Notes: generated by a model not told the origin, from the sequence alone. 64,000 bases of DNA from Oryzobacter faecalis (GCF_046764005.1 NZ_JBKOFW010000001.1:620001-684000), one strand, 5' to 3'. Shown: positions 35,221-43,610, numbered from the stretch's first letter. Made by a program: numbers and translations.

Positions 35221-35244
35221 AGGACGCAACGGCAGCTGCGTCCT
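35221..35244 (+). terminator. Hairpin after the lipoprotein gene
   Basis: AGGACGCA (35221-35228) and TGCGTCCT (35237-35244) form a perfect 8-bp stem with an 8-nt loop, 61 bp after the stop codon. No T-run. Could terminate the lipoprotein gene or the opposing glycosyltransferase transcript. Confidence 0.45.
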
Positions 35245-35270
35245 GTGGGGGAGGAGGCGACACTGCTTCG

Positions 35271-35350
35271 GGTGGGGGTGCAGGCGTCTTTGCCTCGCGT
35301 GGGGAAGCGAAGCGTCGTCAGCGGCAGGGCACCAGGTGAGGGAGCCGGCG
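35271..35350. repeat. Direct repeat copy 1 (80 bp)
   Basis: Begins GGTGGGGGTGCAGGCGTC and ends GGAGCCGGCG. It differs from copy 2 at only two positions that I can see (G versus C and A versus G near the 3' part). The offset to copy 2 is 94 bp. Confidence 0.88.
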
Positions 35351-35364
35351 CCATGTGCGTCGTC

Positions 35365-35444
35365 GGTGGGGGTGCAGGCGTCTTTGCCTCGCGTGGGGAA
35401 GCGAAGCGTCGTCACCGGCAGGGCACCGGGTGAGGGAGCCGGCG
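35365..35444. repeat. Direct repeat copy 2 (80 bp)
   Basis: Near-identical to 35271-35350, separated from it by 14 bp. The central word GGGGAAGCGAAGCGT is also present inverted at 35204-35218, so the cassette has both direct and inverted symmetry. Confidence 0.88.
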
Positions 35445-35493
35445 GACCGACCGGGCGGAACCAGGACCACGAGCCGCCGCCCCCGTGCCCGCG

Positions 35494-36897
35494 TCAGCGT
35501 CGGGAGTCCGCCGGGCGGCGCGGGGCGTCCACCCCGGGCGCCGTCGCGCCCTGCCGTGCGGCGTCGGCGGCCACGGAGGCCGCGACCAGGGCCGCGACGA
35601 GCCAGAACTGGTTGTAGAACGCCTGCTTGTTGACGAGGTTAGCCACCGCGAGGACGAGGGCGAGCCAGCGCAGCAGCTCGCCGACGTCGGGCGTCCGTCG
35701 CCACACGAACCAGGCGGCGACGGCGACGACGCCGACCATCGCGGCGCCCGTCACCGCGAAAGGAAGCTCGACCCCGTGGACGTTCAGGGCGTAGAGGTAC
35801 CAGGTGTTCGCGAAGCGGATCGGGTGGAAGCCCACCAGCGTCACGACGGTGTCCTCGACGAACGCCGCCGCGTCGGCGACCACCCACGGCACCATGAGGG
35901 CGCCCGCGAGCGCACCTGCCGCCAGGGTGCGCCGCCACCCGAACGGGCGCCAGACGAGCAGCACGGGCGCGAGCAGGACGAGGTGCTGCTTGCTGGCGCA
36001 CGCCAGGGCCAGGGGCACCACCGCCCACCAGGCGTGGCCGCGCCGGACGAGCACGGCCCACCACACGAGGAGTGCCACCAGCACCGGCTCGGTCCACGCC
36101 TGGTCGACCTGGGTCAGGGTCCCCGGCGCGAGGACGAGCACGGCCACGACGGCGGCGGCACGCTCGGTGTTCCCCCGCGTCAGGGCCCAGATCCCGGCGA
36201 AGAGGACGAGCGACCACGCCAGGATCGCCCACCGGACGTCACCGGCGACCCACCGGCCGGGCGCGGTGAGTACCCCCATCCACGGCAGGTAGCTGAAGAT
36301 GTCCTTGACGCCCGGGGAGCCGGTCCACACCTGCGTGTAGAAGCTCTCGCCGCGGGCCAGCGCATCGGCACCCTGCTGGAGGATGACCCACACGTCGATC
36401 CGCGGGGCGCGGTCCCCGAGGATCGTCACGACCGCCAGGACGACATGCGTGACGACCGCGGCGCCGAAGGCCGCTGCGGCACGACGCCGACCGGGAAGCG
36501 CCAGCAGTCCGGCACACGAGACGGCGCCCACGGTGAGGACGACGAGGGCCGCCGTCAGCCACCCGCCGCGCAGGTACGAGAACAGGGGCACCGTCACGGT
36601 GAGCACCGCCGAACCCGTGACGACGGCGGGCGCGAGCCACCGGGGGAGGGGCACCTCGACCCGCCGGGCCACCCACCAGGCCAGCAGGGCCGTGCCGACG
36701 GTCAGGGTCACGAGGATCGGCACGCGGAACCGGACGACCGACCACTGCAGGACACCGAACCAGGCCAGCCACGCGATGCCGAGCACCACTGCGGCGACCA
36801 CGCCACGTCGCCCGACCGCGTTCGGCACCCCAACTGGCGACGACGAGACCTCCTGTCGCGCAGGCGAACCCGCGACAGGACGGGGCCGGTCAGCCAC
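35494..36897 (-). CDS. GT-C fold membrane glycosyltransferase (GT87/mannosyltransferase-like)
   Basis: A 467-residue polytopic protein with about ten to twelve hydrophobic helices. The first extracytoplasmic loop has RIDVWVILQQGADALARGESFYTQVW, the acidic loop pattern of GT-C enzymes using polyprenyl-phosphate sugars. YLPWMGVLTAPGRW and CASKQHLVLLAPVLLVW match GT87-like relatives such as mycobacterial alpha-mannosyltransferases of lipomannan synthesis. Donor and acceptor remain inference. GTG 36897 overlaps the upstream ligase gene by 8 bp. An inverted repeat at 36851-36880 falls inside the first codons, so a later start is possible. Confidence 0.78.
   Translation of the reverse strand: MADRPRPVAGSPARQEVSSSPVGVPNAVGRRGVVAAVVLGIAWLAWFGVLQWSVVRFRVPILVTLTVGTALLAWWVARRVEVPLPRWLAPAVVTGSAVLTVTVPLFSYLRGGWLTAALVVLTVGAVSCAGLLALPGRRRAAAAFGAAVVTHVVLAVVTILGDRAPRIDVWVILQQGADALARGESFYTQVWTGSPGVKDIFSYLPWMGVLTAPGRWVAGDVRWAILAWSLVLFAGIWALTRGNTERAAAVVAVLVLAPGTLTQVDQAWTEPVLVALLVWWAVLVRRGHAWWAVVPLALACASKQHLVLLAPVLLVWRPFGWRRTLAAGALAGALMVPWVVADAAAFVEDTVVTLVGFHPIRFANTWYLYALNVHGVELPFAVTGAAMVGVVAVAAWFVWRRTPDVGELLRWLALVLAVANLVNKQAFYNQFWLVAALVAASVAADAARQGATAPGVDAPRRPADSRR
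36851..36880 (-). terminator. Perfect inverted repeat at the ligase/glycosyltransferase junction
   Basis: TCCTGTCGCG (36851-36860) and CGCGACAGGA (36871-36880), a 10-bp stem with a 10-nt loop, 9 bp after the ligase stop and within codons 6-16 of the glycosyltransferase frame. It may attenuate read-through, sequester the initiation region, or mark a later start for the transferase. The core TGTCGCG/CGCGACA also occurs in the palindrome at 9108-9155. Confidence 0.5.
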
Positions 36898-38680
36898 CGT
36901 AGAGGGAGTCGACCTCGTCGCTGAAGTCGCGCATGACGACGTTCCGCTTGAGCTTGAGGGACGGCGTCAGGTGGCCGGTCTCCTCGGTGAAGTCGGTGTC
37001 GAGGATGGCGAACTTGCGGATCGACTCGGCCTTGGAGACAGCGGTGTTCGCGTCGTCGACGGCCTTCTGGATCTCGGCGAGGACGCGCTCGTCACTGCGC
37101 GCCGCCGCGAAGGTGACGCCCTCGAGCCCGTGGTTGGCCGCCCACGCCGGGTACATCTCCTCGTCGAGGGTGATGAGCGCGGCGATGAACGGCTTGGCGT
37201 CGCCGACGACGATGCACTGCGACACGAGGGGATGGGCGCGCAGCCGGTCCTCGAGGACGGCAGGCGCGACGTTCTTCCCGCCCGCGGTGACGAGGATCTC
37301 CTTCTTGCGGCCCGTGATCTTGAGGAACCCGTCGGCGTCGATGTCGCCGAGGTCCCCGGTGTGGAACCACCCGTCGCGGATCGCCTCGGCGCTCGCGGCC
37401 TCGTTGCCGTGGTAGCCGCGGAAGACGTTGACGCCCTTGATGAGGACCTCGCCGTCGTCGGCGACCTTGACCGACACCCCGGGCAGCGGGATGCCCACCG
37501 TGCCGATCCGCAGCGCGGAGGGCAGGTTCACCGTCGCGGGAGCGGTCGTCTCGGTGAGCCCGTAGCCCTCGAGGATGGTCACCCCGATGCCGCGGAAGAA
37601 GTGCCCGAGACGGGTTCCCAGCGGGGCGCCGCCGGACACGGCGTACTGCACCCTGCCGCCCATGGCGTCGCGGAGCTTGGCATAGACGAGCTTGTCGAAC
37701 ACCGCGTGGCGGACCTTGAGACCGAGCGGGACCGTGCCGCCGTCCAGGGCCTCGGACCACGCGATCGCGGTGGCGGCGGCGCCGGCGAAGATCTTGCCCT
37801 TGCCGCCGGCCTCGGCCTTGGCCTCGGCGGAGTTGTAGACCTTCTCGAAGACGCGAGGCACCGCGAGGATGAAGGTGGGCCGGAACGTGGCGAAGTCGTC
37901 GAGGAGGGTCTTGATGTCCGACGAGTGCCCCATCCGCACCCCGCCGGTCACGGCGAGCACCTGGACGAAGCGGGCGAACACGTGCGCGAGCGGCAGGAAC
38001 AGCAGCGTGGAGGCGTCCGCGGCCTTGACGACCTCGGGCAGCCGCTCGGCGGCGTTCTCGGCGAGGGTGAGGAAGTTGCCGTGGGTCAGCTCGGCGCCCT
38101 TGGGCCGGCCGGTGGTGCCCGAGGTGTAGATGATCGTGGCGAGCGTGTCGCGGTCGAGTCCCTCGCGGCGCGCGGTCAGCTCGGCGTCGTCGACGTCCCG
38201 ACCGTCCAGGCGCAGCGTGTCGAGGTCGCCGGCGTCGATGCCCCACACCTCGCGCAGCCCGGGGACCCGCGCGCGCACCGAGTCGACGGTCGCGGCGTGC
38301 GCGGCGGTCTCGACGACGACGCCCACGGCACCAGAGTCGGCGAGGATCCACTCGACCTGCTCGGCCGAGGAGGTCTCGTAGATCGGCACGGGGACGGCCC
38401 CGACGGCCCAGAGGGCGAAGTCGGCGACGGTCCACTCGTAGCGGGTGCGGCTCATGATGGCCACGACCTCGCCATCCCGGACCCCGGCCGCCACGAAACC
38501 CTTCGCGAGCGAGGCGACGTCCGTCGCGAAGGTCCGCGCGGTGACGTCGGCCCAGCCGCTGCCCGAGCGGACCGAGAAGGTCACCCGGTCGGGCTCGGCC
38601 TCGGCCCAGCGGTCGGGGAGGTCGGCGAGACCGCCCGTCGTCGTCTCGGGCAGCACCAGGGGGGTGGAGTTCTCGGGCAC
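36890..38680 (-). CDS. Long-chain fatty-acid--CoA ligase (FadD15-like)
   Basis: A 596-residue ANL-superfamily adenylating enzyme activating fatty acids to acyl-CoA. YTSGTTGRPKGAELTHGNF is the P-loop, EGYGLTETTAPATVNLP motif A5, DGWFHTGDLGDIDADGFLKI and GRKKEILVTAGGKNVAP the hinge and A8/A10 region, and a C-terminal AMP-binding lid follows. Synteny with Rv2187 next to the SRPBCC/ArsA cluster supports FadD15-like. GTG 38680 is used. The promoter lies ~46 bp upstream (TAGAGT, minus strand 38731-38726), so this gene, unlike its divergent neighbour, has a leader. Probably co-transcribed with the glycosyltransferase. Confidence 0.92.
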   Translation of the reverse strand: MPENSTPLVLPETTTGGLADLPDRWAEAEPDRVTFSVRSGSGWADVTARTFATDVASLAKGFVAAGVRDGEVVAIMSRTRYEWTVADFALWAVGAVPVPIYETSSAEQVEWILADSGAVGVVVETAAHAATVDSVRARVPGLREVWGIDAGDLDTLRLDGRDVDDAELTARREGLDRDTLATIIYTSGTTGRPKGAELTHGNFLTLAENAAERLPEVVKAADASTLLFLPLAHVFARFVQVLAVTGGVRMGHSSDIKTLLDDFATFRPTFILAVPRVFEKVYNSAEAKAEAGGKGKIFAGAAATAIAWSEALDGGTVPLGLKVRHAVFDKLVYAKLRDAMGGRVQYAVSGGAPLGTRLGHFFRGIGVTILEGYGLTETTAPATVNLPSALRIGTVGIPLPGVSVKVADDGEVLIKGVNVFRGYHGNEAASAEAIRDGWFHTGDLGDIDADGFLKITGRKKEILVTAGGKNVAPAVLEDRLRAHPLVSQCIVVGDAKPFIAALITLDEEMYPAWAANHGLEGVTFAAARSDERVLAEIQKAVDDANTAVSKAESIRKFAILDTDFTEETGHLTPSLKLKRNVVMRDFSDEVDSLYGG

Positions 38681-38761
38681 GGGGTTGGACCCTCTCTCGC
38701 GACGCAGGGCAGCGGTGACACCCCAACTCTAGGACCCGCGGGTACGGGTACCCTCCGTGCC
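38681..38761. promoter_or_regulatory. Divergent promoters of the FadD gene and the SRPBCC operon
   Basis: Minus strand TAGAGT (38731-38726) for the ligase with a ~46-nt leader. Plus strand TACCCT (38749-38754) seven bases before ATG 38762 for the SRPBCC gene. The -10 boxes are about 17 bp apart and diverge, so the polymerase footprints overlap. Confidence 0.55.
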
Positions 38762-39205
38762 ATGGCCGACCGCACCCAGTCCTCCGTCGAGATCGCCGCC
38801 GAGCCCGGCGCCGTCCTCGACGTCATCGCCGACTTCGAGCGGTACCCGGAGTGGGCGGAGCAGGTGCAGGCGTGCACGGTCCTCAGCGAGGACGGCGACG
38901 GCTGGGCCGACCAGGTCGAGTTCGACCTCAACGCCGGGGCGATCAAGGACCAGTACGTCCTCGAGTACGACTGGGACGTCGCCGAGGACGGCACGGGCAC
39001 GGTGCGCTGGAGCCTCGTGCGCGCGACCTTGCTCAAGGGACTCACCGGCAGCTACGCCCTCGCGAAGACCAAGGCCGGGACGAAGGTCACCTACGACCTC
39101 GAGGTCGACCTGACGATGCCGATGATCGGCATGCTCAAGCGCAAGGCCGAGAAGCACATCATCAACACGGCCCTCACCGAGCTCAAGAAGCGCGTCGAGG
39201 CCTGA
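38762..39205 (+). CDS. SRPBCC (START-like) protein
   Basis: A 147-residue polyketide-cyclase/START-like fold with an internal ligand cavity: SSVEIAAEPGAVLDVIADFERYPEWAEQV is the standard N-terminal strand-helix, and MPMIGMLKRKAEKHIINTALTELKKRVEA the long C-terminal helix that closes the cavity. This matches Rv2185c (TB16.3) in length, sequence type and neighbours. The ligand is unknown, with lipids likely given the FadD and acyltransferase context (inference). ATG 38762 is leaderless. It heads an operon with ArsA-like, Cys-cluster, ROK kinase and EEP genes. Confidence 0.9.
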   Translation: MADRTQSSVEIAAEPGAVLDVIADFERYPEWAEQVQACTVLSEDGDGWADQVEFDLNAGAIKDQYVLEYDWDVAEDGTGTVRWSLVRATLLKGLTGSYALAKTKAGTKVTYDLEVDLTMPMIGMLKRKAEKHIINTALTELKKRVEA

Positions 39206-39213
39206 GCACCGCC

Positions 39214-40428
39214 ATGCCCCGGGTCGTCCTCGTCACCGGCAAGGGCGGGGTCGGCAAGACGACGACCGCGGCCGCCACGGCCGTGGGCGCCGCCCGCCGC
39301 GGGCTGCGCACCCTCGTCGTCTCCACCGACGCGGCCCACAGCCTCGGCGACGCGCTCGACGTCGACCTGCGCACGGCCTCGACGTGGCGCGACACCCATG
39401 AGGTCGAGCCCGGCCTGTACGCCCTCGCCGTCGGCGTCCACACCGCGGTCGAGGCCGACTGGGAGGTCGTGCGGAGCTACCTGCTCGGCGTCCTCGACGC
39501 GATGGGCGTGGACCCCGTCGTCGCCGACGAGCTGACCTCGCTCCCGGGCGCGGAGGAGGTCGCGGCCCTCGCGGCCCTCGCCCACCAGGCCGACGAGGGC
39601 GGCTGGGACCTCGTCGTCGTCGACTGCGCCCCCACGGCCGAGACTCTCCGGCTCCTCGCGCTCCCCGAGGTCCTCGGCTGGCACCTCGACCGCCTGCTGC
39701 CGGCCCAGCGCCGCCTCCTGACCGTGCTGCGGCCCGCCGCGAGTGCCGCGGCCGGGTTCCCGACCCCCGGGCCGGAGGTCATCGGCGTCCTGCGGGCCTG
39801 GCGCGACCTCATGACCGGGGTCCGTTCGCTCCTCACCTCGCCGCGCGCGAGCGTGCGGCTCGTCACGACGCCCGAACGGGTCGTCATCGCCGAGAGCCGG
39901 CGCGTCCTCACCTCCTTGTCGCTGCACGGCTACGCGGTCGACGCCGTCGTCGTCAACCGGCTGCTGCCGCCGCCGGTCGGCGACGACCCGTGGCGCACCG
40001 CGTGGGCGAGCGCCCAGGCCGGCGGGCTCGAGCAGGTCCGCGAGTCCTTCCTCGGCATCCCCCTGATGACGGCGCCCTACCTCGCGGGGGAGCCGATCGG
40101 CCCCGATGCCCTCGCCGAGCTCGCCGCCGCGACGACACCGGAGGACGACGCGCCCGACCTCCTCGACGACGTCTCCACGCCGCGCACGCGGGTCGAGGCC
40201 GAGGGCGAGGACTTCGTCCTCACCCTCCCGCTGCCGCTCGTCACGGCGGGGCAGGTGCACCTCGCCCGGCGCGAGGACGACCTCGTCATCGAGGTGGGTG
40301 ACCAGCGCCGCGTCGTCACCCTCCCGTCGGTGCTGCGGCGCTGCGTCGTCCAGAATGCCGTCGTGGGCAGCGGCGAGCTGCGCGTGCGGTTCGAGCGGGA
40401 CGAGGAGCAGTGGGCCAGTGGGCGCTGA
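39214..40428 (+). CDS. ArsA/GET3-like ATPase
   Basis: A 404-residue deviant-Walker NTPase: VVLVTGKGGVGKTTTAAATAV (P-loop with signature Lys) and VVSTDAAHSLGDALDVDL (switch I), then VDCAPTAETLRLLALPEVL (switch II). The C-terminal ~90 residues (VLTLPLPLVTAGQVHLARREDDLVIEVGDQRR) form the small Hsp20/CS-like beta domain of actinobacterial ArsA homologues (Rv2184c). No arsenic genes are nearby, so it is more likely a targeting or chaperone-like ATPase than an arsenite pump. It starts eight bases after the SRPBCC stop. Confidence 0.9.
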   Translation: MPRVVLVTGKGGVGKTTTAAATAVGAARRGLRTLVVSTDAAHSLGDALDVDLRTASTWRDTHEVEPGLYALAVGVHTAVEADWEVVRSYLLGVLDAMGVDPVVADELTSLPGAEEVAALAALAHQADEGGWDLVVVDCAPTAETLRLLALPEVLGWHLDRLLPAQRRLLTVLRPAASAAAGFPTPGPEVIGVLRAWRDLMTGVRSLLTSPRASVRLVTTPERVVIAESRRVLTSLSLHGYAVDAVVVNRLLPPPVGDDPWRTAWASAQAGGLEQVRESFLGIPLMTAPYLAGEPIGPDALAELAAATTPEDDAPDLLDDVSTPRTRVEAEGEDFVLTLPLPLVTAGQVHLARREDDLVIEVGDQRRVVTLPSVLRRCVVQNAVVGSGELRVRFERDEEQWASGR

Positions 40429-40843
40429 GCGCTGGGACGAGCAGGTCGGGTCGGTCGCCGACGAGGCCGCGCGCCTCCTCGAGAGCCTCCGGCGCACCGC
40501 CGCGGACGCCGCGGACCCGCCCGACGGCGGCGGCCCGAAGGTCCACGAGGACGACGACGGGAGCCGGCCGGGCGCCGAGGAGGCAGACGCGCGTCCCGGC
40601 TGTGAGGACCCGTTCTGCCAGTGGTGCCCGCTGTGCCGCACCTCGGCGGTCGTCCGCTCGCTGAGCCCGGAGACGCTCGCGCGCCTCGCCGACCTGGCCG
40701 GCGTGGCCGCCGCCGTCCTCGCCGACCTCGCCGCCGCACGGGGTCGGACCTCGACACCGGATCCGGCCGAGGCCCCCGCCGAGCCGGCCCGGCCGCGCAC
40801 CCGGCCCATCCCCGTCGACGACGCCGCGCCGCAGGAGGACTGA
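40418..40843 (+). CDS. Small Cys-cluster protein of the ArsA operon (Rv2183c-like)
   Basis: 141 residues; GTG 40418 overlaps the ArsA-like gene by 11 bp. The N-terminus is helical (VGSVADEAARLLESLRRT), the middle is low-complexity acidic, then CEDPFCQWCPLCRTSAVVRSL provides four clustered Cys suited to a metal or Fe-S site. A helical ELxDLAxxxAxxLAxL tract and a Pro/Ala-rich tail follow. Position directly after ArsA matches Rv2183c, of unknown function. Overlaps at both ends (ArsA, ROK kinase) show tight coupling. Confidence 0.82.
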   Translation: MGAERWDEQVGSVADEAARLLESLRRTAADAADPPDGGGPKVHEDDDGSRPGAEEADARPGCEDPFCQWCPLCRTSAVVRSLSPETLARLADLAGVAAAVLADLAAARGRTSTPDPAEAPAEPARPRTRPIPVDDAAPQED

Positions 40844-41823
40844 TGGTCGACGCCCCCCTGGCGATCGGCCTCGACATCGGCGGGACGAAGGTCGCCGGCG
40901 GGGTCGTCGACGCCGACGGCTCGGTGCTGCGGACCGCGCGCCGCGACACCCCGCACCGGTCGACGAGCCCACGGGTCGTCGAGGACACGATCGTCTCCGT
41001 CGTCGACGAGCTGCTCGGCGCGCCCGGCGCCGAGGACGTCGTGGCGGTCGGCATCGGGGCGGCGGGCTTCGTGGCGGCCGACCGCTCGACCGTCGTCTTC
41101 GCCCCCCACCTCTCCTGGCGCAACGAGCCGCTGCGCGACGCGCTCGGGCAGCGGGTGGACCTGCCGATCTTCGTCGACAACGACGCCAACGCCGGGATCT
41201 GGGCCGAGCACCGGTTCGGGGCCGGGCGCGGCGAGAGCCACCTCGTCATGGTCAACCTCGGCACGGGGATCGGTGGCGGCATCGTCATCGACGGCCACGT
41301 CATCCGGGGCCGGTTCGGCATCGCCGGCGAGTTCGGCCACATGCAGGTCGTGCCGGACGGCATCCGTTGCGAGTGCGGCAACCGGGGGTGCTGGGAGCAG
41401 TACGCCTCGGGCAACGCGCTCGTGCGCGAGGCCCGGTCGCTGATGTCGGCCGGCAGCCCGGTCGTCTCCGACCTGTTCGACCGCGTCGGGGGGCGCCCGG
41501 AGGACCTCACCGGGCCGCTCGTCACCGAGGCCGCCCGCGAGGGCGATGCCCTCGCCGTCGAGCTGCTCGGCGAGATCGGCCGCTGGCTCGGCGTGGGGAT
41601 GGCGAACCTCGCCGCGGCGCTCGACCCCGGGACGTTCGTCGTCGGGGGCGGGGTCAGCGCCGCCGGCGAGCTCCTCCTCGCGCCGGCCCGGGAGGCGTTC
41701 CGCCGCCAGCTCACCGGGCGCGGCTACCGCCCCGAGGCGCGCATCGTCGCCGCCGAGCTCGGCAACGAGGCCGGCCTCGTCGGTGCCGCCGACCTGGCCC
41801 GCACCGCCGCCCTGGCCTCCTGA
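40843..41823 (+). CDS. ROK-family glucokinase
   Basis: A 326-residue sugar kinase. AIGLDIGGTKVAGGVVDADG is the phosphate-1 motif, FVDNDANAGIWAEHRFGAGRG contains the catalytic Asp, and GEFGHMQVVPDGIRCECGNRGCWEQYASG is the ROK signature with the zinc-binding His and Cys residues. Closest in type to the ATP-dependent GlkA of Streptomyces, so glucose is the probable substrate. ATG 40843 overlaps the previous stop by one base (TGATG). In GlkA-type systems the kinase can mediate glucose repression, but no regulatory extension is seen here. Confidence 0.92.
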   Translation: MVDAPLAIGLDIGGTKVAGGVVDADGSVLRTARRDTPHRSTSPRVVEDTIVSVVDELLGAPGAEDVVAVGIGAAGFVAADRSTVVFAPHLSWRNEPLRDALGQRVDLPIFVDNDANAGIWAEHRFGAGRGESHLVMVNLGTGIGGGIVIDGHVIRGRFGIAGEFGHMQVVPDGIRCECGNRGCWEQYASGNALVREARSLMSAGSPVVSDLFDRVGGRPEDLTGPLVTEAAREGDALAVELLGEIGRWLGVGMANLAAALDPGTFVVGGGVSAAGELLLAPAREAFRRQLTGRGYRPEARIVAAELGNEAGLVGAADLARTAALAS

Positions 41824-41837
41824 GGGCGGCGCGCACC

Positions 41838-42521
41838 ATGGGCGTCGTCCGCGTCGCGTCGTACAACACGCGCGACTTCCTCGACGACCACCGGCTCGCC
41901 GCGCGGATCGTCCGGGCCGTCGACCCCGACGTCCTGTGCCTCCAGGAGGTGCCGCGCCGGCTGTTCGGGGGGTGGCGCACCGCGCGCTTCGCCCGGGCGT
42001 GCGGGATGGCGTGGAGCGGGCGGCACCGGGGGAGCGGCGGCACGACCGTCTTCACGTCCTCGCGGGTGCGGGTGCTGGAGGCCGGGCACACCCGGCTGCC
42101 GGTGCACTGGCCGGACCGCACCCGCGGCTACGCGGTCGTCCGGGTCGGCGTGGAGGGCGGGGGCGAGCTGACGGCCGTCTCGGTGCACCTCGGCCTCAGG
42201 CCGGGGGAGCGGGTGGCGCACACCGAGCGGATCCTCGCCGCCATCGCCCGCAGGGGCCCGCTCGTCCTCGCCGGCGACCTCAACGAGGAGGCCACGGGCG
42301 CGGCGTGGCGGCTCATCGACGTCCCCGACCGGCTGCGGCTCGTCTCCCCGGCCGTGCCGACCTTTCCCGCGCGGGCGCCCCGCCGGCGGCTGGACGTCGT
42401 CTTCGCCTCGCCCGGGCTGCGCGTCCTGCCCCACCGCCCCGTGTCGGTCCCGGAGGAGGCGTGGGCCCGGGCGAGTGACCACCGCCCCACGTGGGTCGAC
42501 CTCGAGGTCCCGCCCGGCTGA
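41838..42521 (+). CDS. Endonuclease/exonuclease/phosphatase (EEP) family protein
   Basis: 227 residues with the DNase-I-like fold: VASYNTRDF, DPDVLCLQEVPRR (catalytic Glu), LVLAGDLNEEATG (Asp and Asn), and ASDHRPTWVDLEV (Asp-His pair). No signal peptide. Family members hydrolyse phosphodiesters in DNA, RNA, sphingolipids or inositides, and the substrate cannot be told. It starts 14 bases after the ROK kinase and is probably the last gene of the operon beginning at 38762. Confidence 0.87.
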   Translation: MGVVRVASYNTRDFLDDHRLAARIVRAVDPDVLCLQEVPRRLFGGWRTARFARACGMAWSGRHRGSGGTTVFTSSRVRVLEAGHTRLPVHWPDRTRGYAVVRVGVEGGGELTAVSVHLGLRPGERVAHTERILAAIARRGPLVLAGDLNEEATGAAWRLIDVPDRLRLVSPAVPTFPARAPRRRLDVVFASPGLRVLPHRPVSVPEEAWARASDHRPTWVDLEVPPG

Positions 42522-42575
42522 CCCGTCGTCCACAGTCCCTTCCGCGCGTCCGTCCCTTCGCAGTTCAATGGGTCC

Positions 42576-43001
42576 ATGGGCGAGCGTGAGGCCTTCCTCG
42601 ACTGGTTCGACACGACGTGGCGCGCGGCGGAGGTCGCGCTGCACCAGGGCGACCCGGCGCCGCGGTTCCAGACCTGGTCGGCACAGCCACCGGTGACCTT
42701 GTTCGGTGCCTGGATCGAGGCCACGGACCCCGACGGGGCCCGGGAGGTCTTCGAACGCCTCGCACGGTCGTTCTCCGGGGACCCACGGTGCGAGGTCGAC
42801 CTGGTCGCGGCGGAGGTGGTCGGCGACCTCGCCTACACCGTCCATCGCGAGCTGACGTCGACCACGGTCGACGGCCGTCCTCGGGCGTACGTGCTCCGCG
42901 TCACCCAGGTGTACCGGCGCGAGGACGGGGAGTGGAAGGTGGTGCACCGCCACGGGGACGAAGCGCCCGACCGCGGGGCACGCCCGGACGCGCAGCCCTG
43001 A
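42576..43001 (+). CDS. SnoaL/NTF2-like protein
   Basis: 141 residues of the NTF2/SnoaL cone fold: GEREAFLDWFDTTWRAAEVALHQGD helix, repeated strands (AEVVGDLAYTVHRE, YVLRVTQVYRREDGEWKVVHRHGDE), the last being the typical DUF4440/SnoaL ending. Binding or isomerase/hydrolase functions are possible. There are no conserved catalytic residues I can assign. ATG 42576 is chosen from the fold start; TTCAAT (42564-42569) six bases upstream is a weak -10 candidate. Convergent with the next gene. Confidence 0.82.
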   Translation: MGEREAFLDWFDTTWRAAEVALHQGDPAPRFQTWSAQPPVTLFGAWIEATDPDGAREVFERLARSFSGDPRCEVDLVAAEVVGDLAYTVHRELTSTTVDGRPRAYVLRVTQVYRREDGEWKVVHRHGDEAPDRGARPDAQP

Positions 43002-43016
43002 CGCCGGGTCGCTGCC

Positions 43017-43610
43017 TCAGACGCGGGCGCCGTCGTCGCCGTCGAGCTCGTCGCGGCTGCGGGGCTGGCGCAGGACGAGCAGCCCGAACCCGACGAGCGA
43101 GACGAGCACCGACGCGATGAACCAGCGGGTGCTGTGGAACGGGCGGGCGAACACGACGTAGAGCAGCATGAGCGGCCCGGCGACGAGCCCGACCACGGCG
43201 CCCCAGAAGTGGAGGTCCTCCTGTGGCGGGAGGACGACCGGCGGGGGCTCGTAGTGCTCGTCGTCGAGGTCGGCCTCGGCGGCCGCGGCCGCGGCGCGGG
43301 TCTCGTCGTCGGCGGGCGGCTCGGAGCGCCACGCGGACGCGGGGACGACGACCTCGAGCGGGGAGGGGTTGACCCACGGCGGGCGGGCCGGGCGCGGCGC
43401 GGGGGGCTCGGCAGCGGTCTCGGCGGTGTCGGGGGCTGCGTCGCCACCGACCGCGGGGGCCCCACCGGTCGCTGCCCCACCGTCGGTGGGGGCGACCGGG
43501 GCGTCGGGGCCGGCGGCGGCGTCGGGCACCGACCCCTCCCAGCGCGCGACGATGGACGCGAAACGCTCGTCGACGTCGCGCTCGTCCATCTCACCGGGCC
43601 GCTCGGCCAC
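43017..43610 (-). CDS. Hypothetical membrane protein with long Pro/Ala-rich N-terminus
   Basis: About 197 residues. The first ~130 are low-complexity Ala/Pro/Gly/Asp with ERPGEMDERDVDERFASIVARWEG at the start. Two transmembrane helices follow (FWGAVVGLVAGPLMLLYVVFA and WFIASVLVSLVGFGLLVLR), then a short acidic tail. I do not recognise a family. The DERF-A-IVA-W motif recurs in small actinobacterial membrane proteins at this locus. GTG 43610 is favoured because GGAGG lies five bases upstream; GTG 43616 overlaps that site and ATG 43589 is a further option. Confidence 0.72.
   Translation of the reverse strand: MAERPGEMDERDVDERFASIVARWEGSVPDAAAGPDAPVAPTDGGAATGGAPAVGGDAAPDTAETAAEPPAPRPARPPWVNPSPLEVVVPASAWRSEPPADDETRAAAAAAEADLDDEHYEPPPVVLPPQEDLHFWGAVVGLVAGPLMLLYVVFARPFHSTRWFIASVLVSLVGFGLLVLRQPRSRDELDGDDGARV

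Larger units (their letters stand above)
35160..35493. other. Non-coding gap between convergent genes with a structured repeat cassette
   Basis: 334 bp with no convincing gene. It contains an 8-bp hairpin just after the lipoprotein gene, one inverted copy of a 15-bp word (ACGCTTCGCTTCCCC at 35204-35218), and two direct copies of an ~80-bp unit that each carry the complement of that word (35301-35315, 35395-35409). Short open frames here are by-products of the repeats. Confidence 0.7.

Noticed and set aside
35271..35444. CRISPR array
   Set aside because: Only two copies of an 80-bp unit with a 14-bp spacer and no cas genes, which does not fit repeat or spacer lengths.
36383..38761. Long plus-strand frame running into the SRPBCC gene
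   Set aside because: The upstream part is antisense to the FadD and glycosyltransferase genes; only the part from ATG 38762, with its own -10 box, resembles a protein family.
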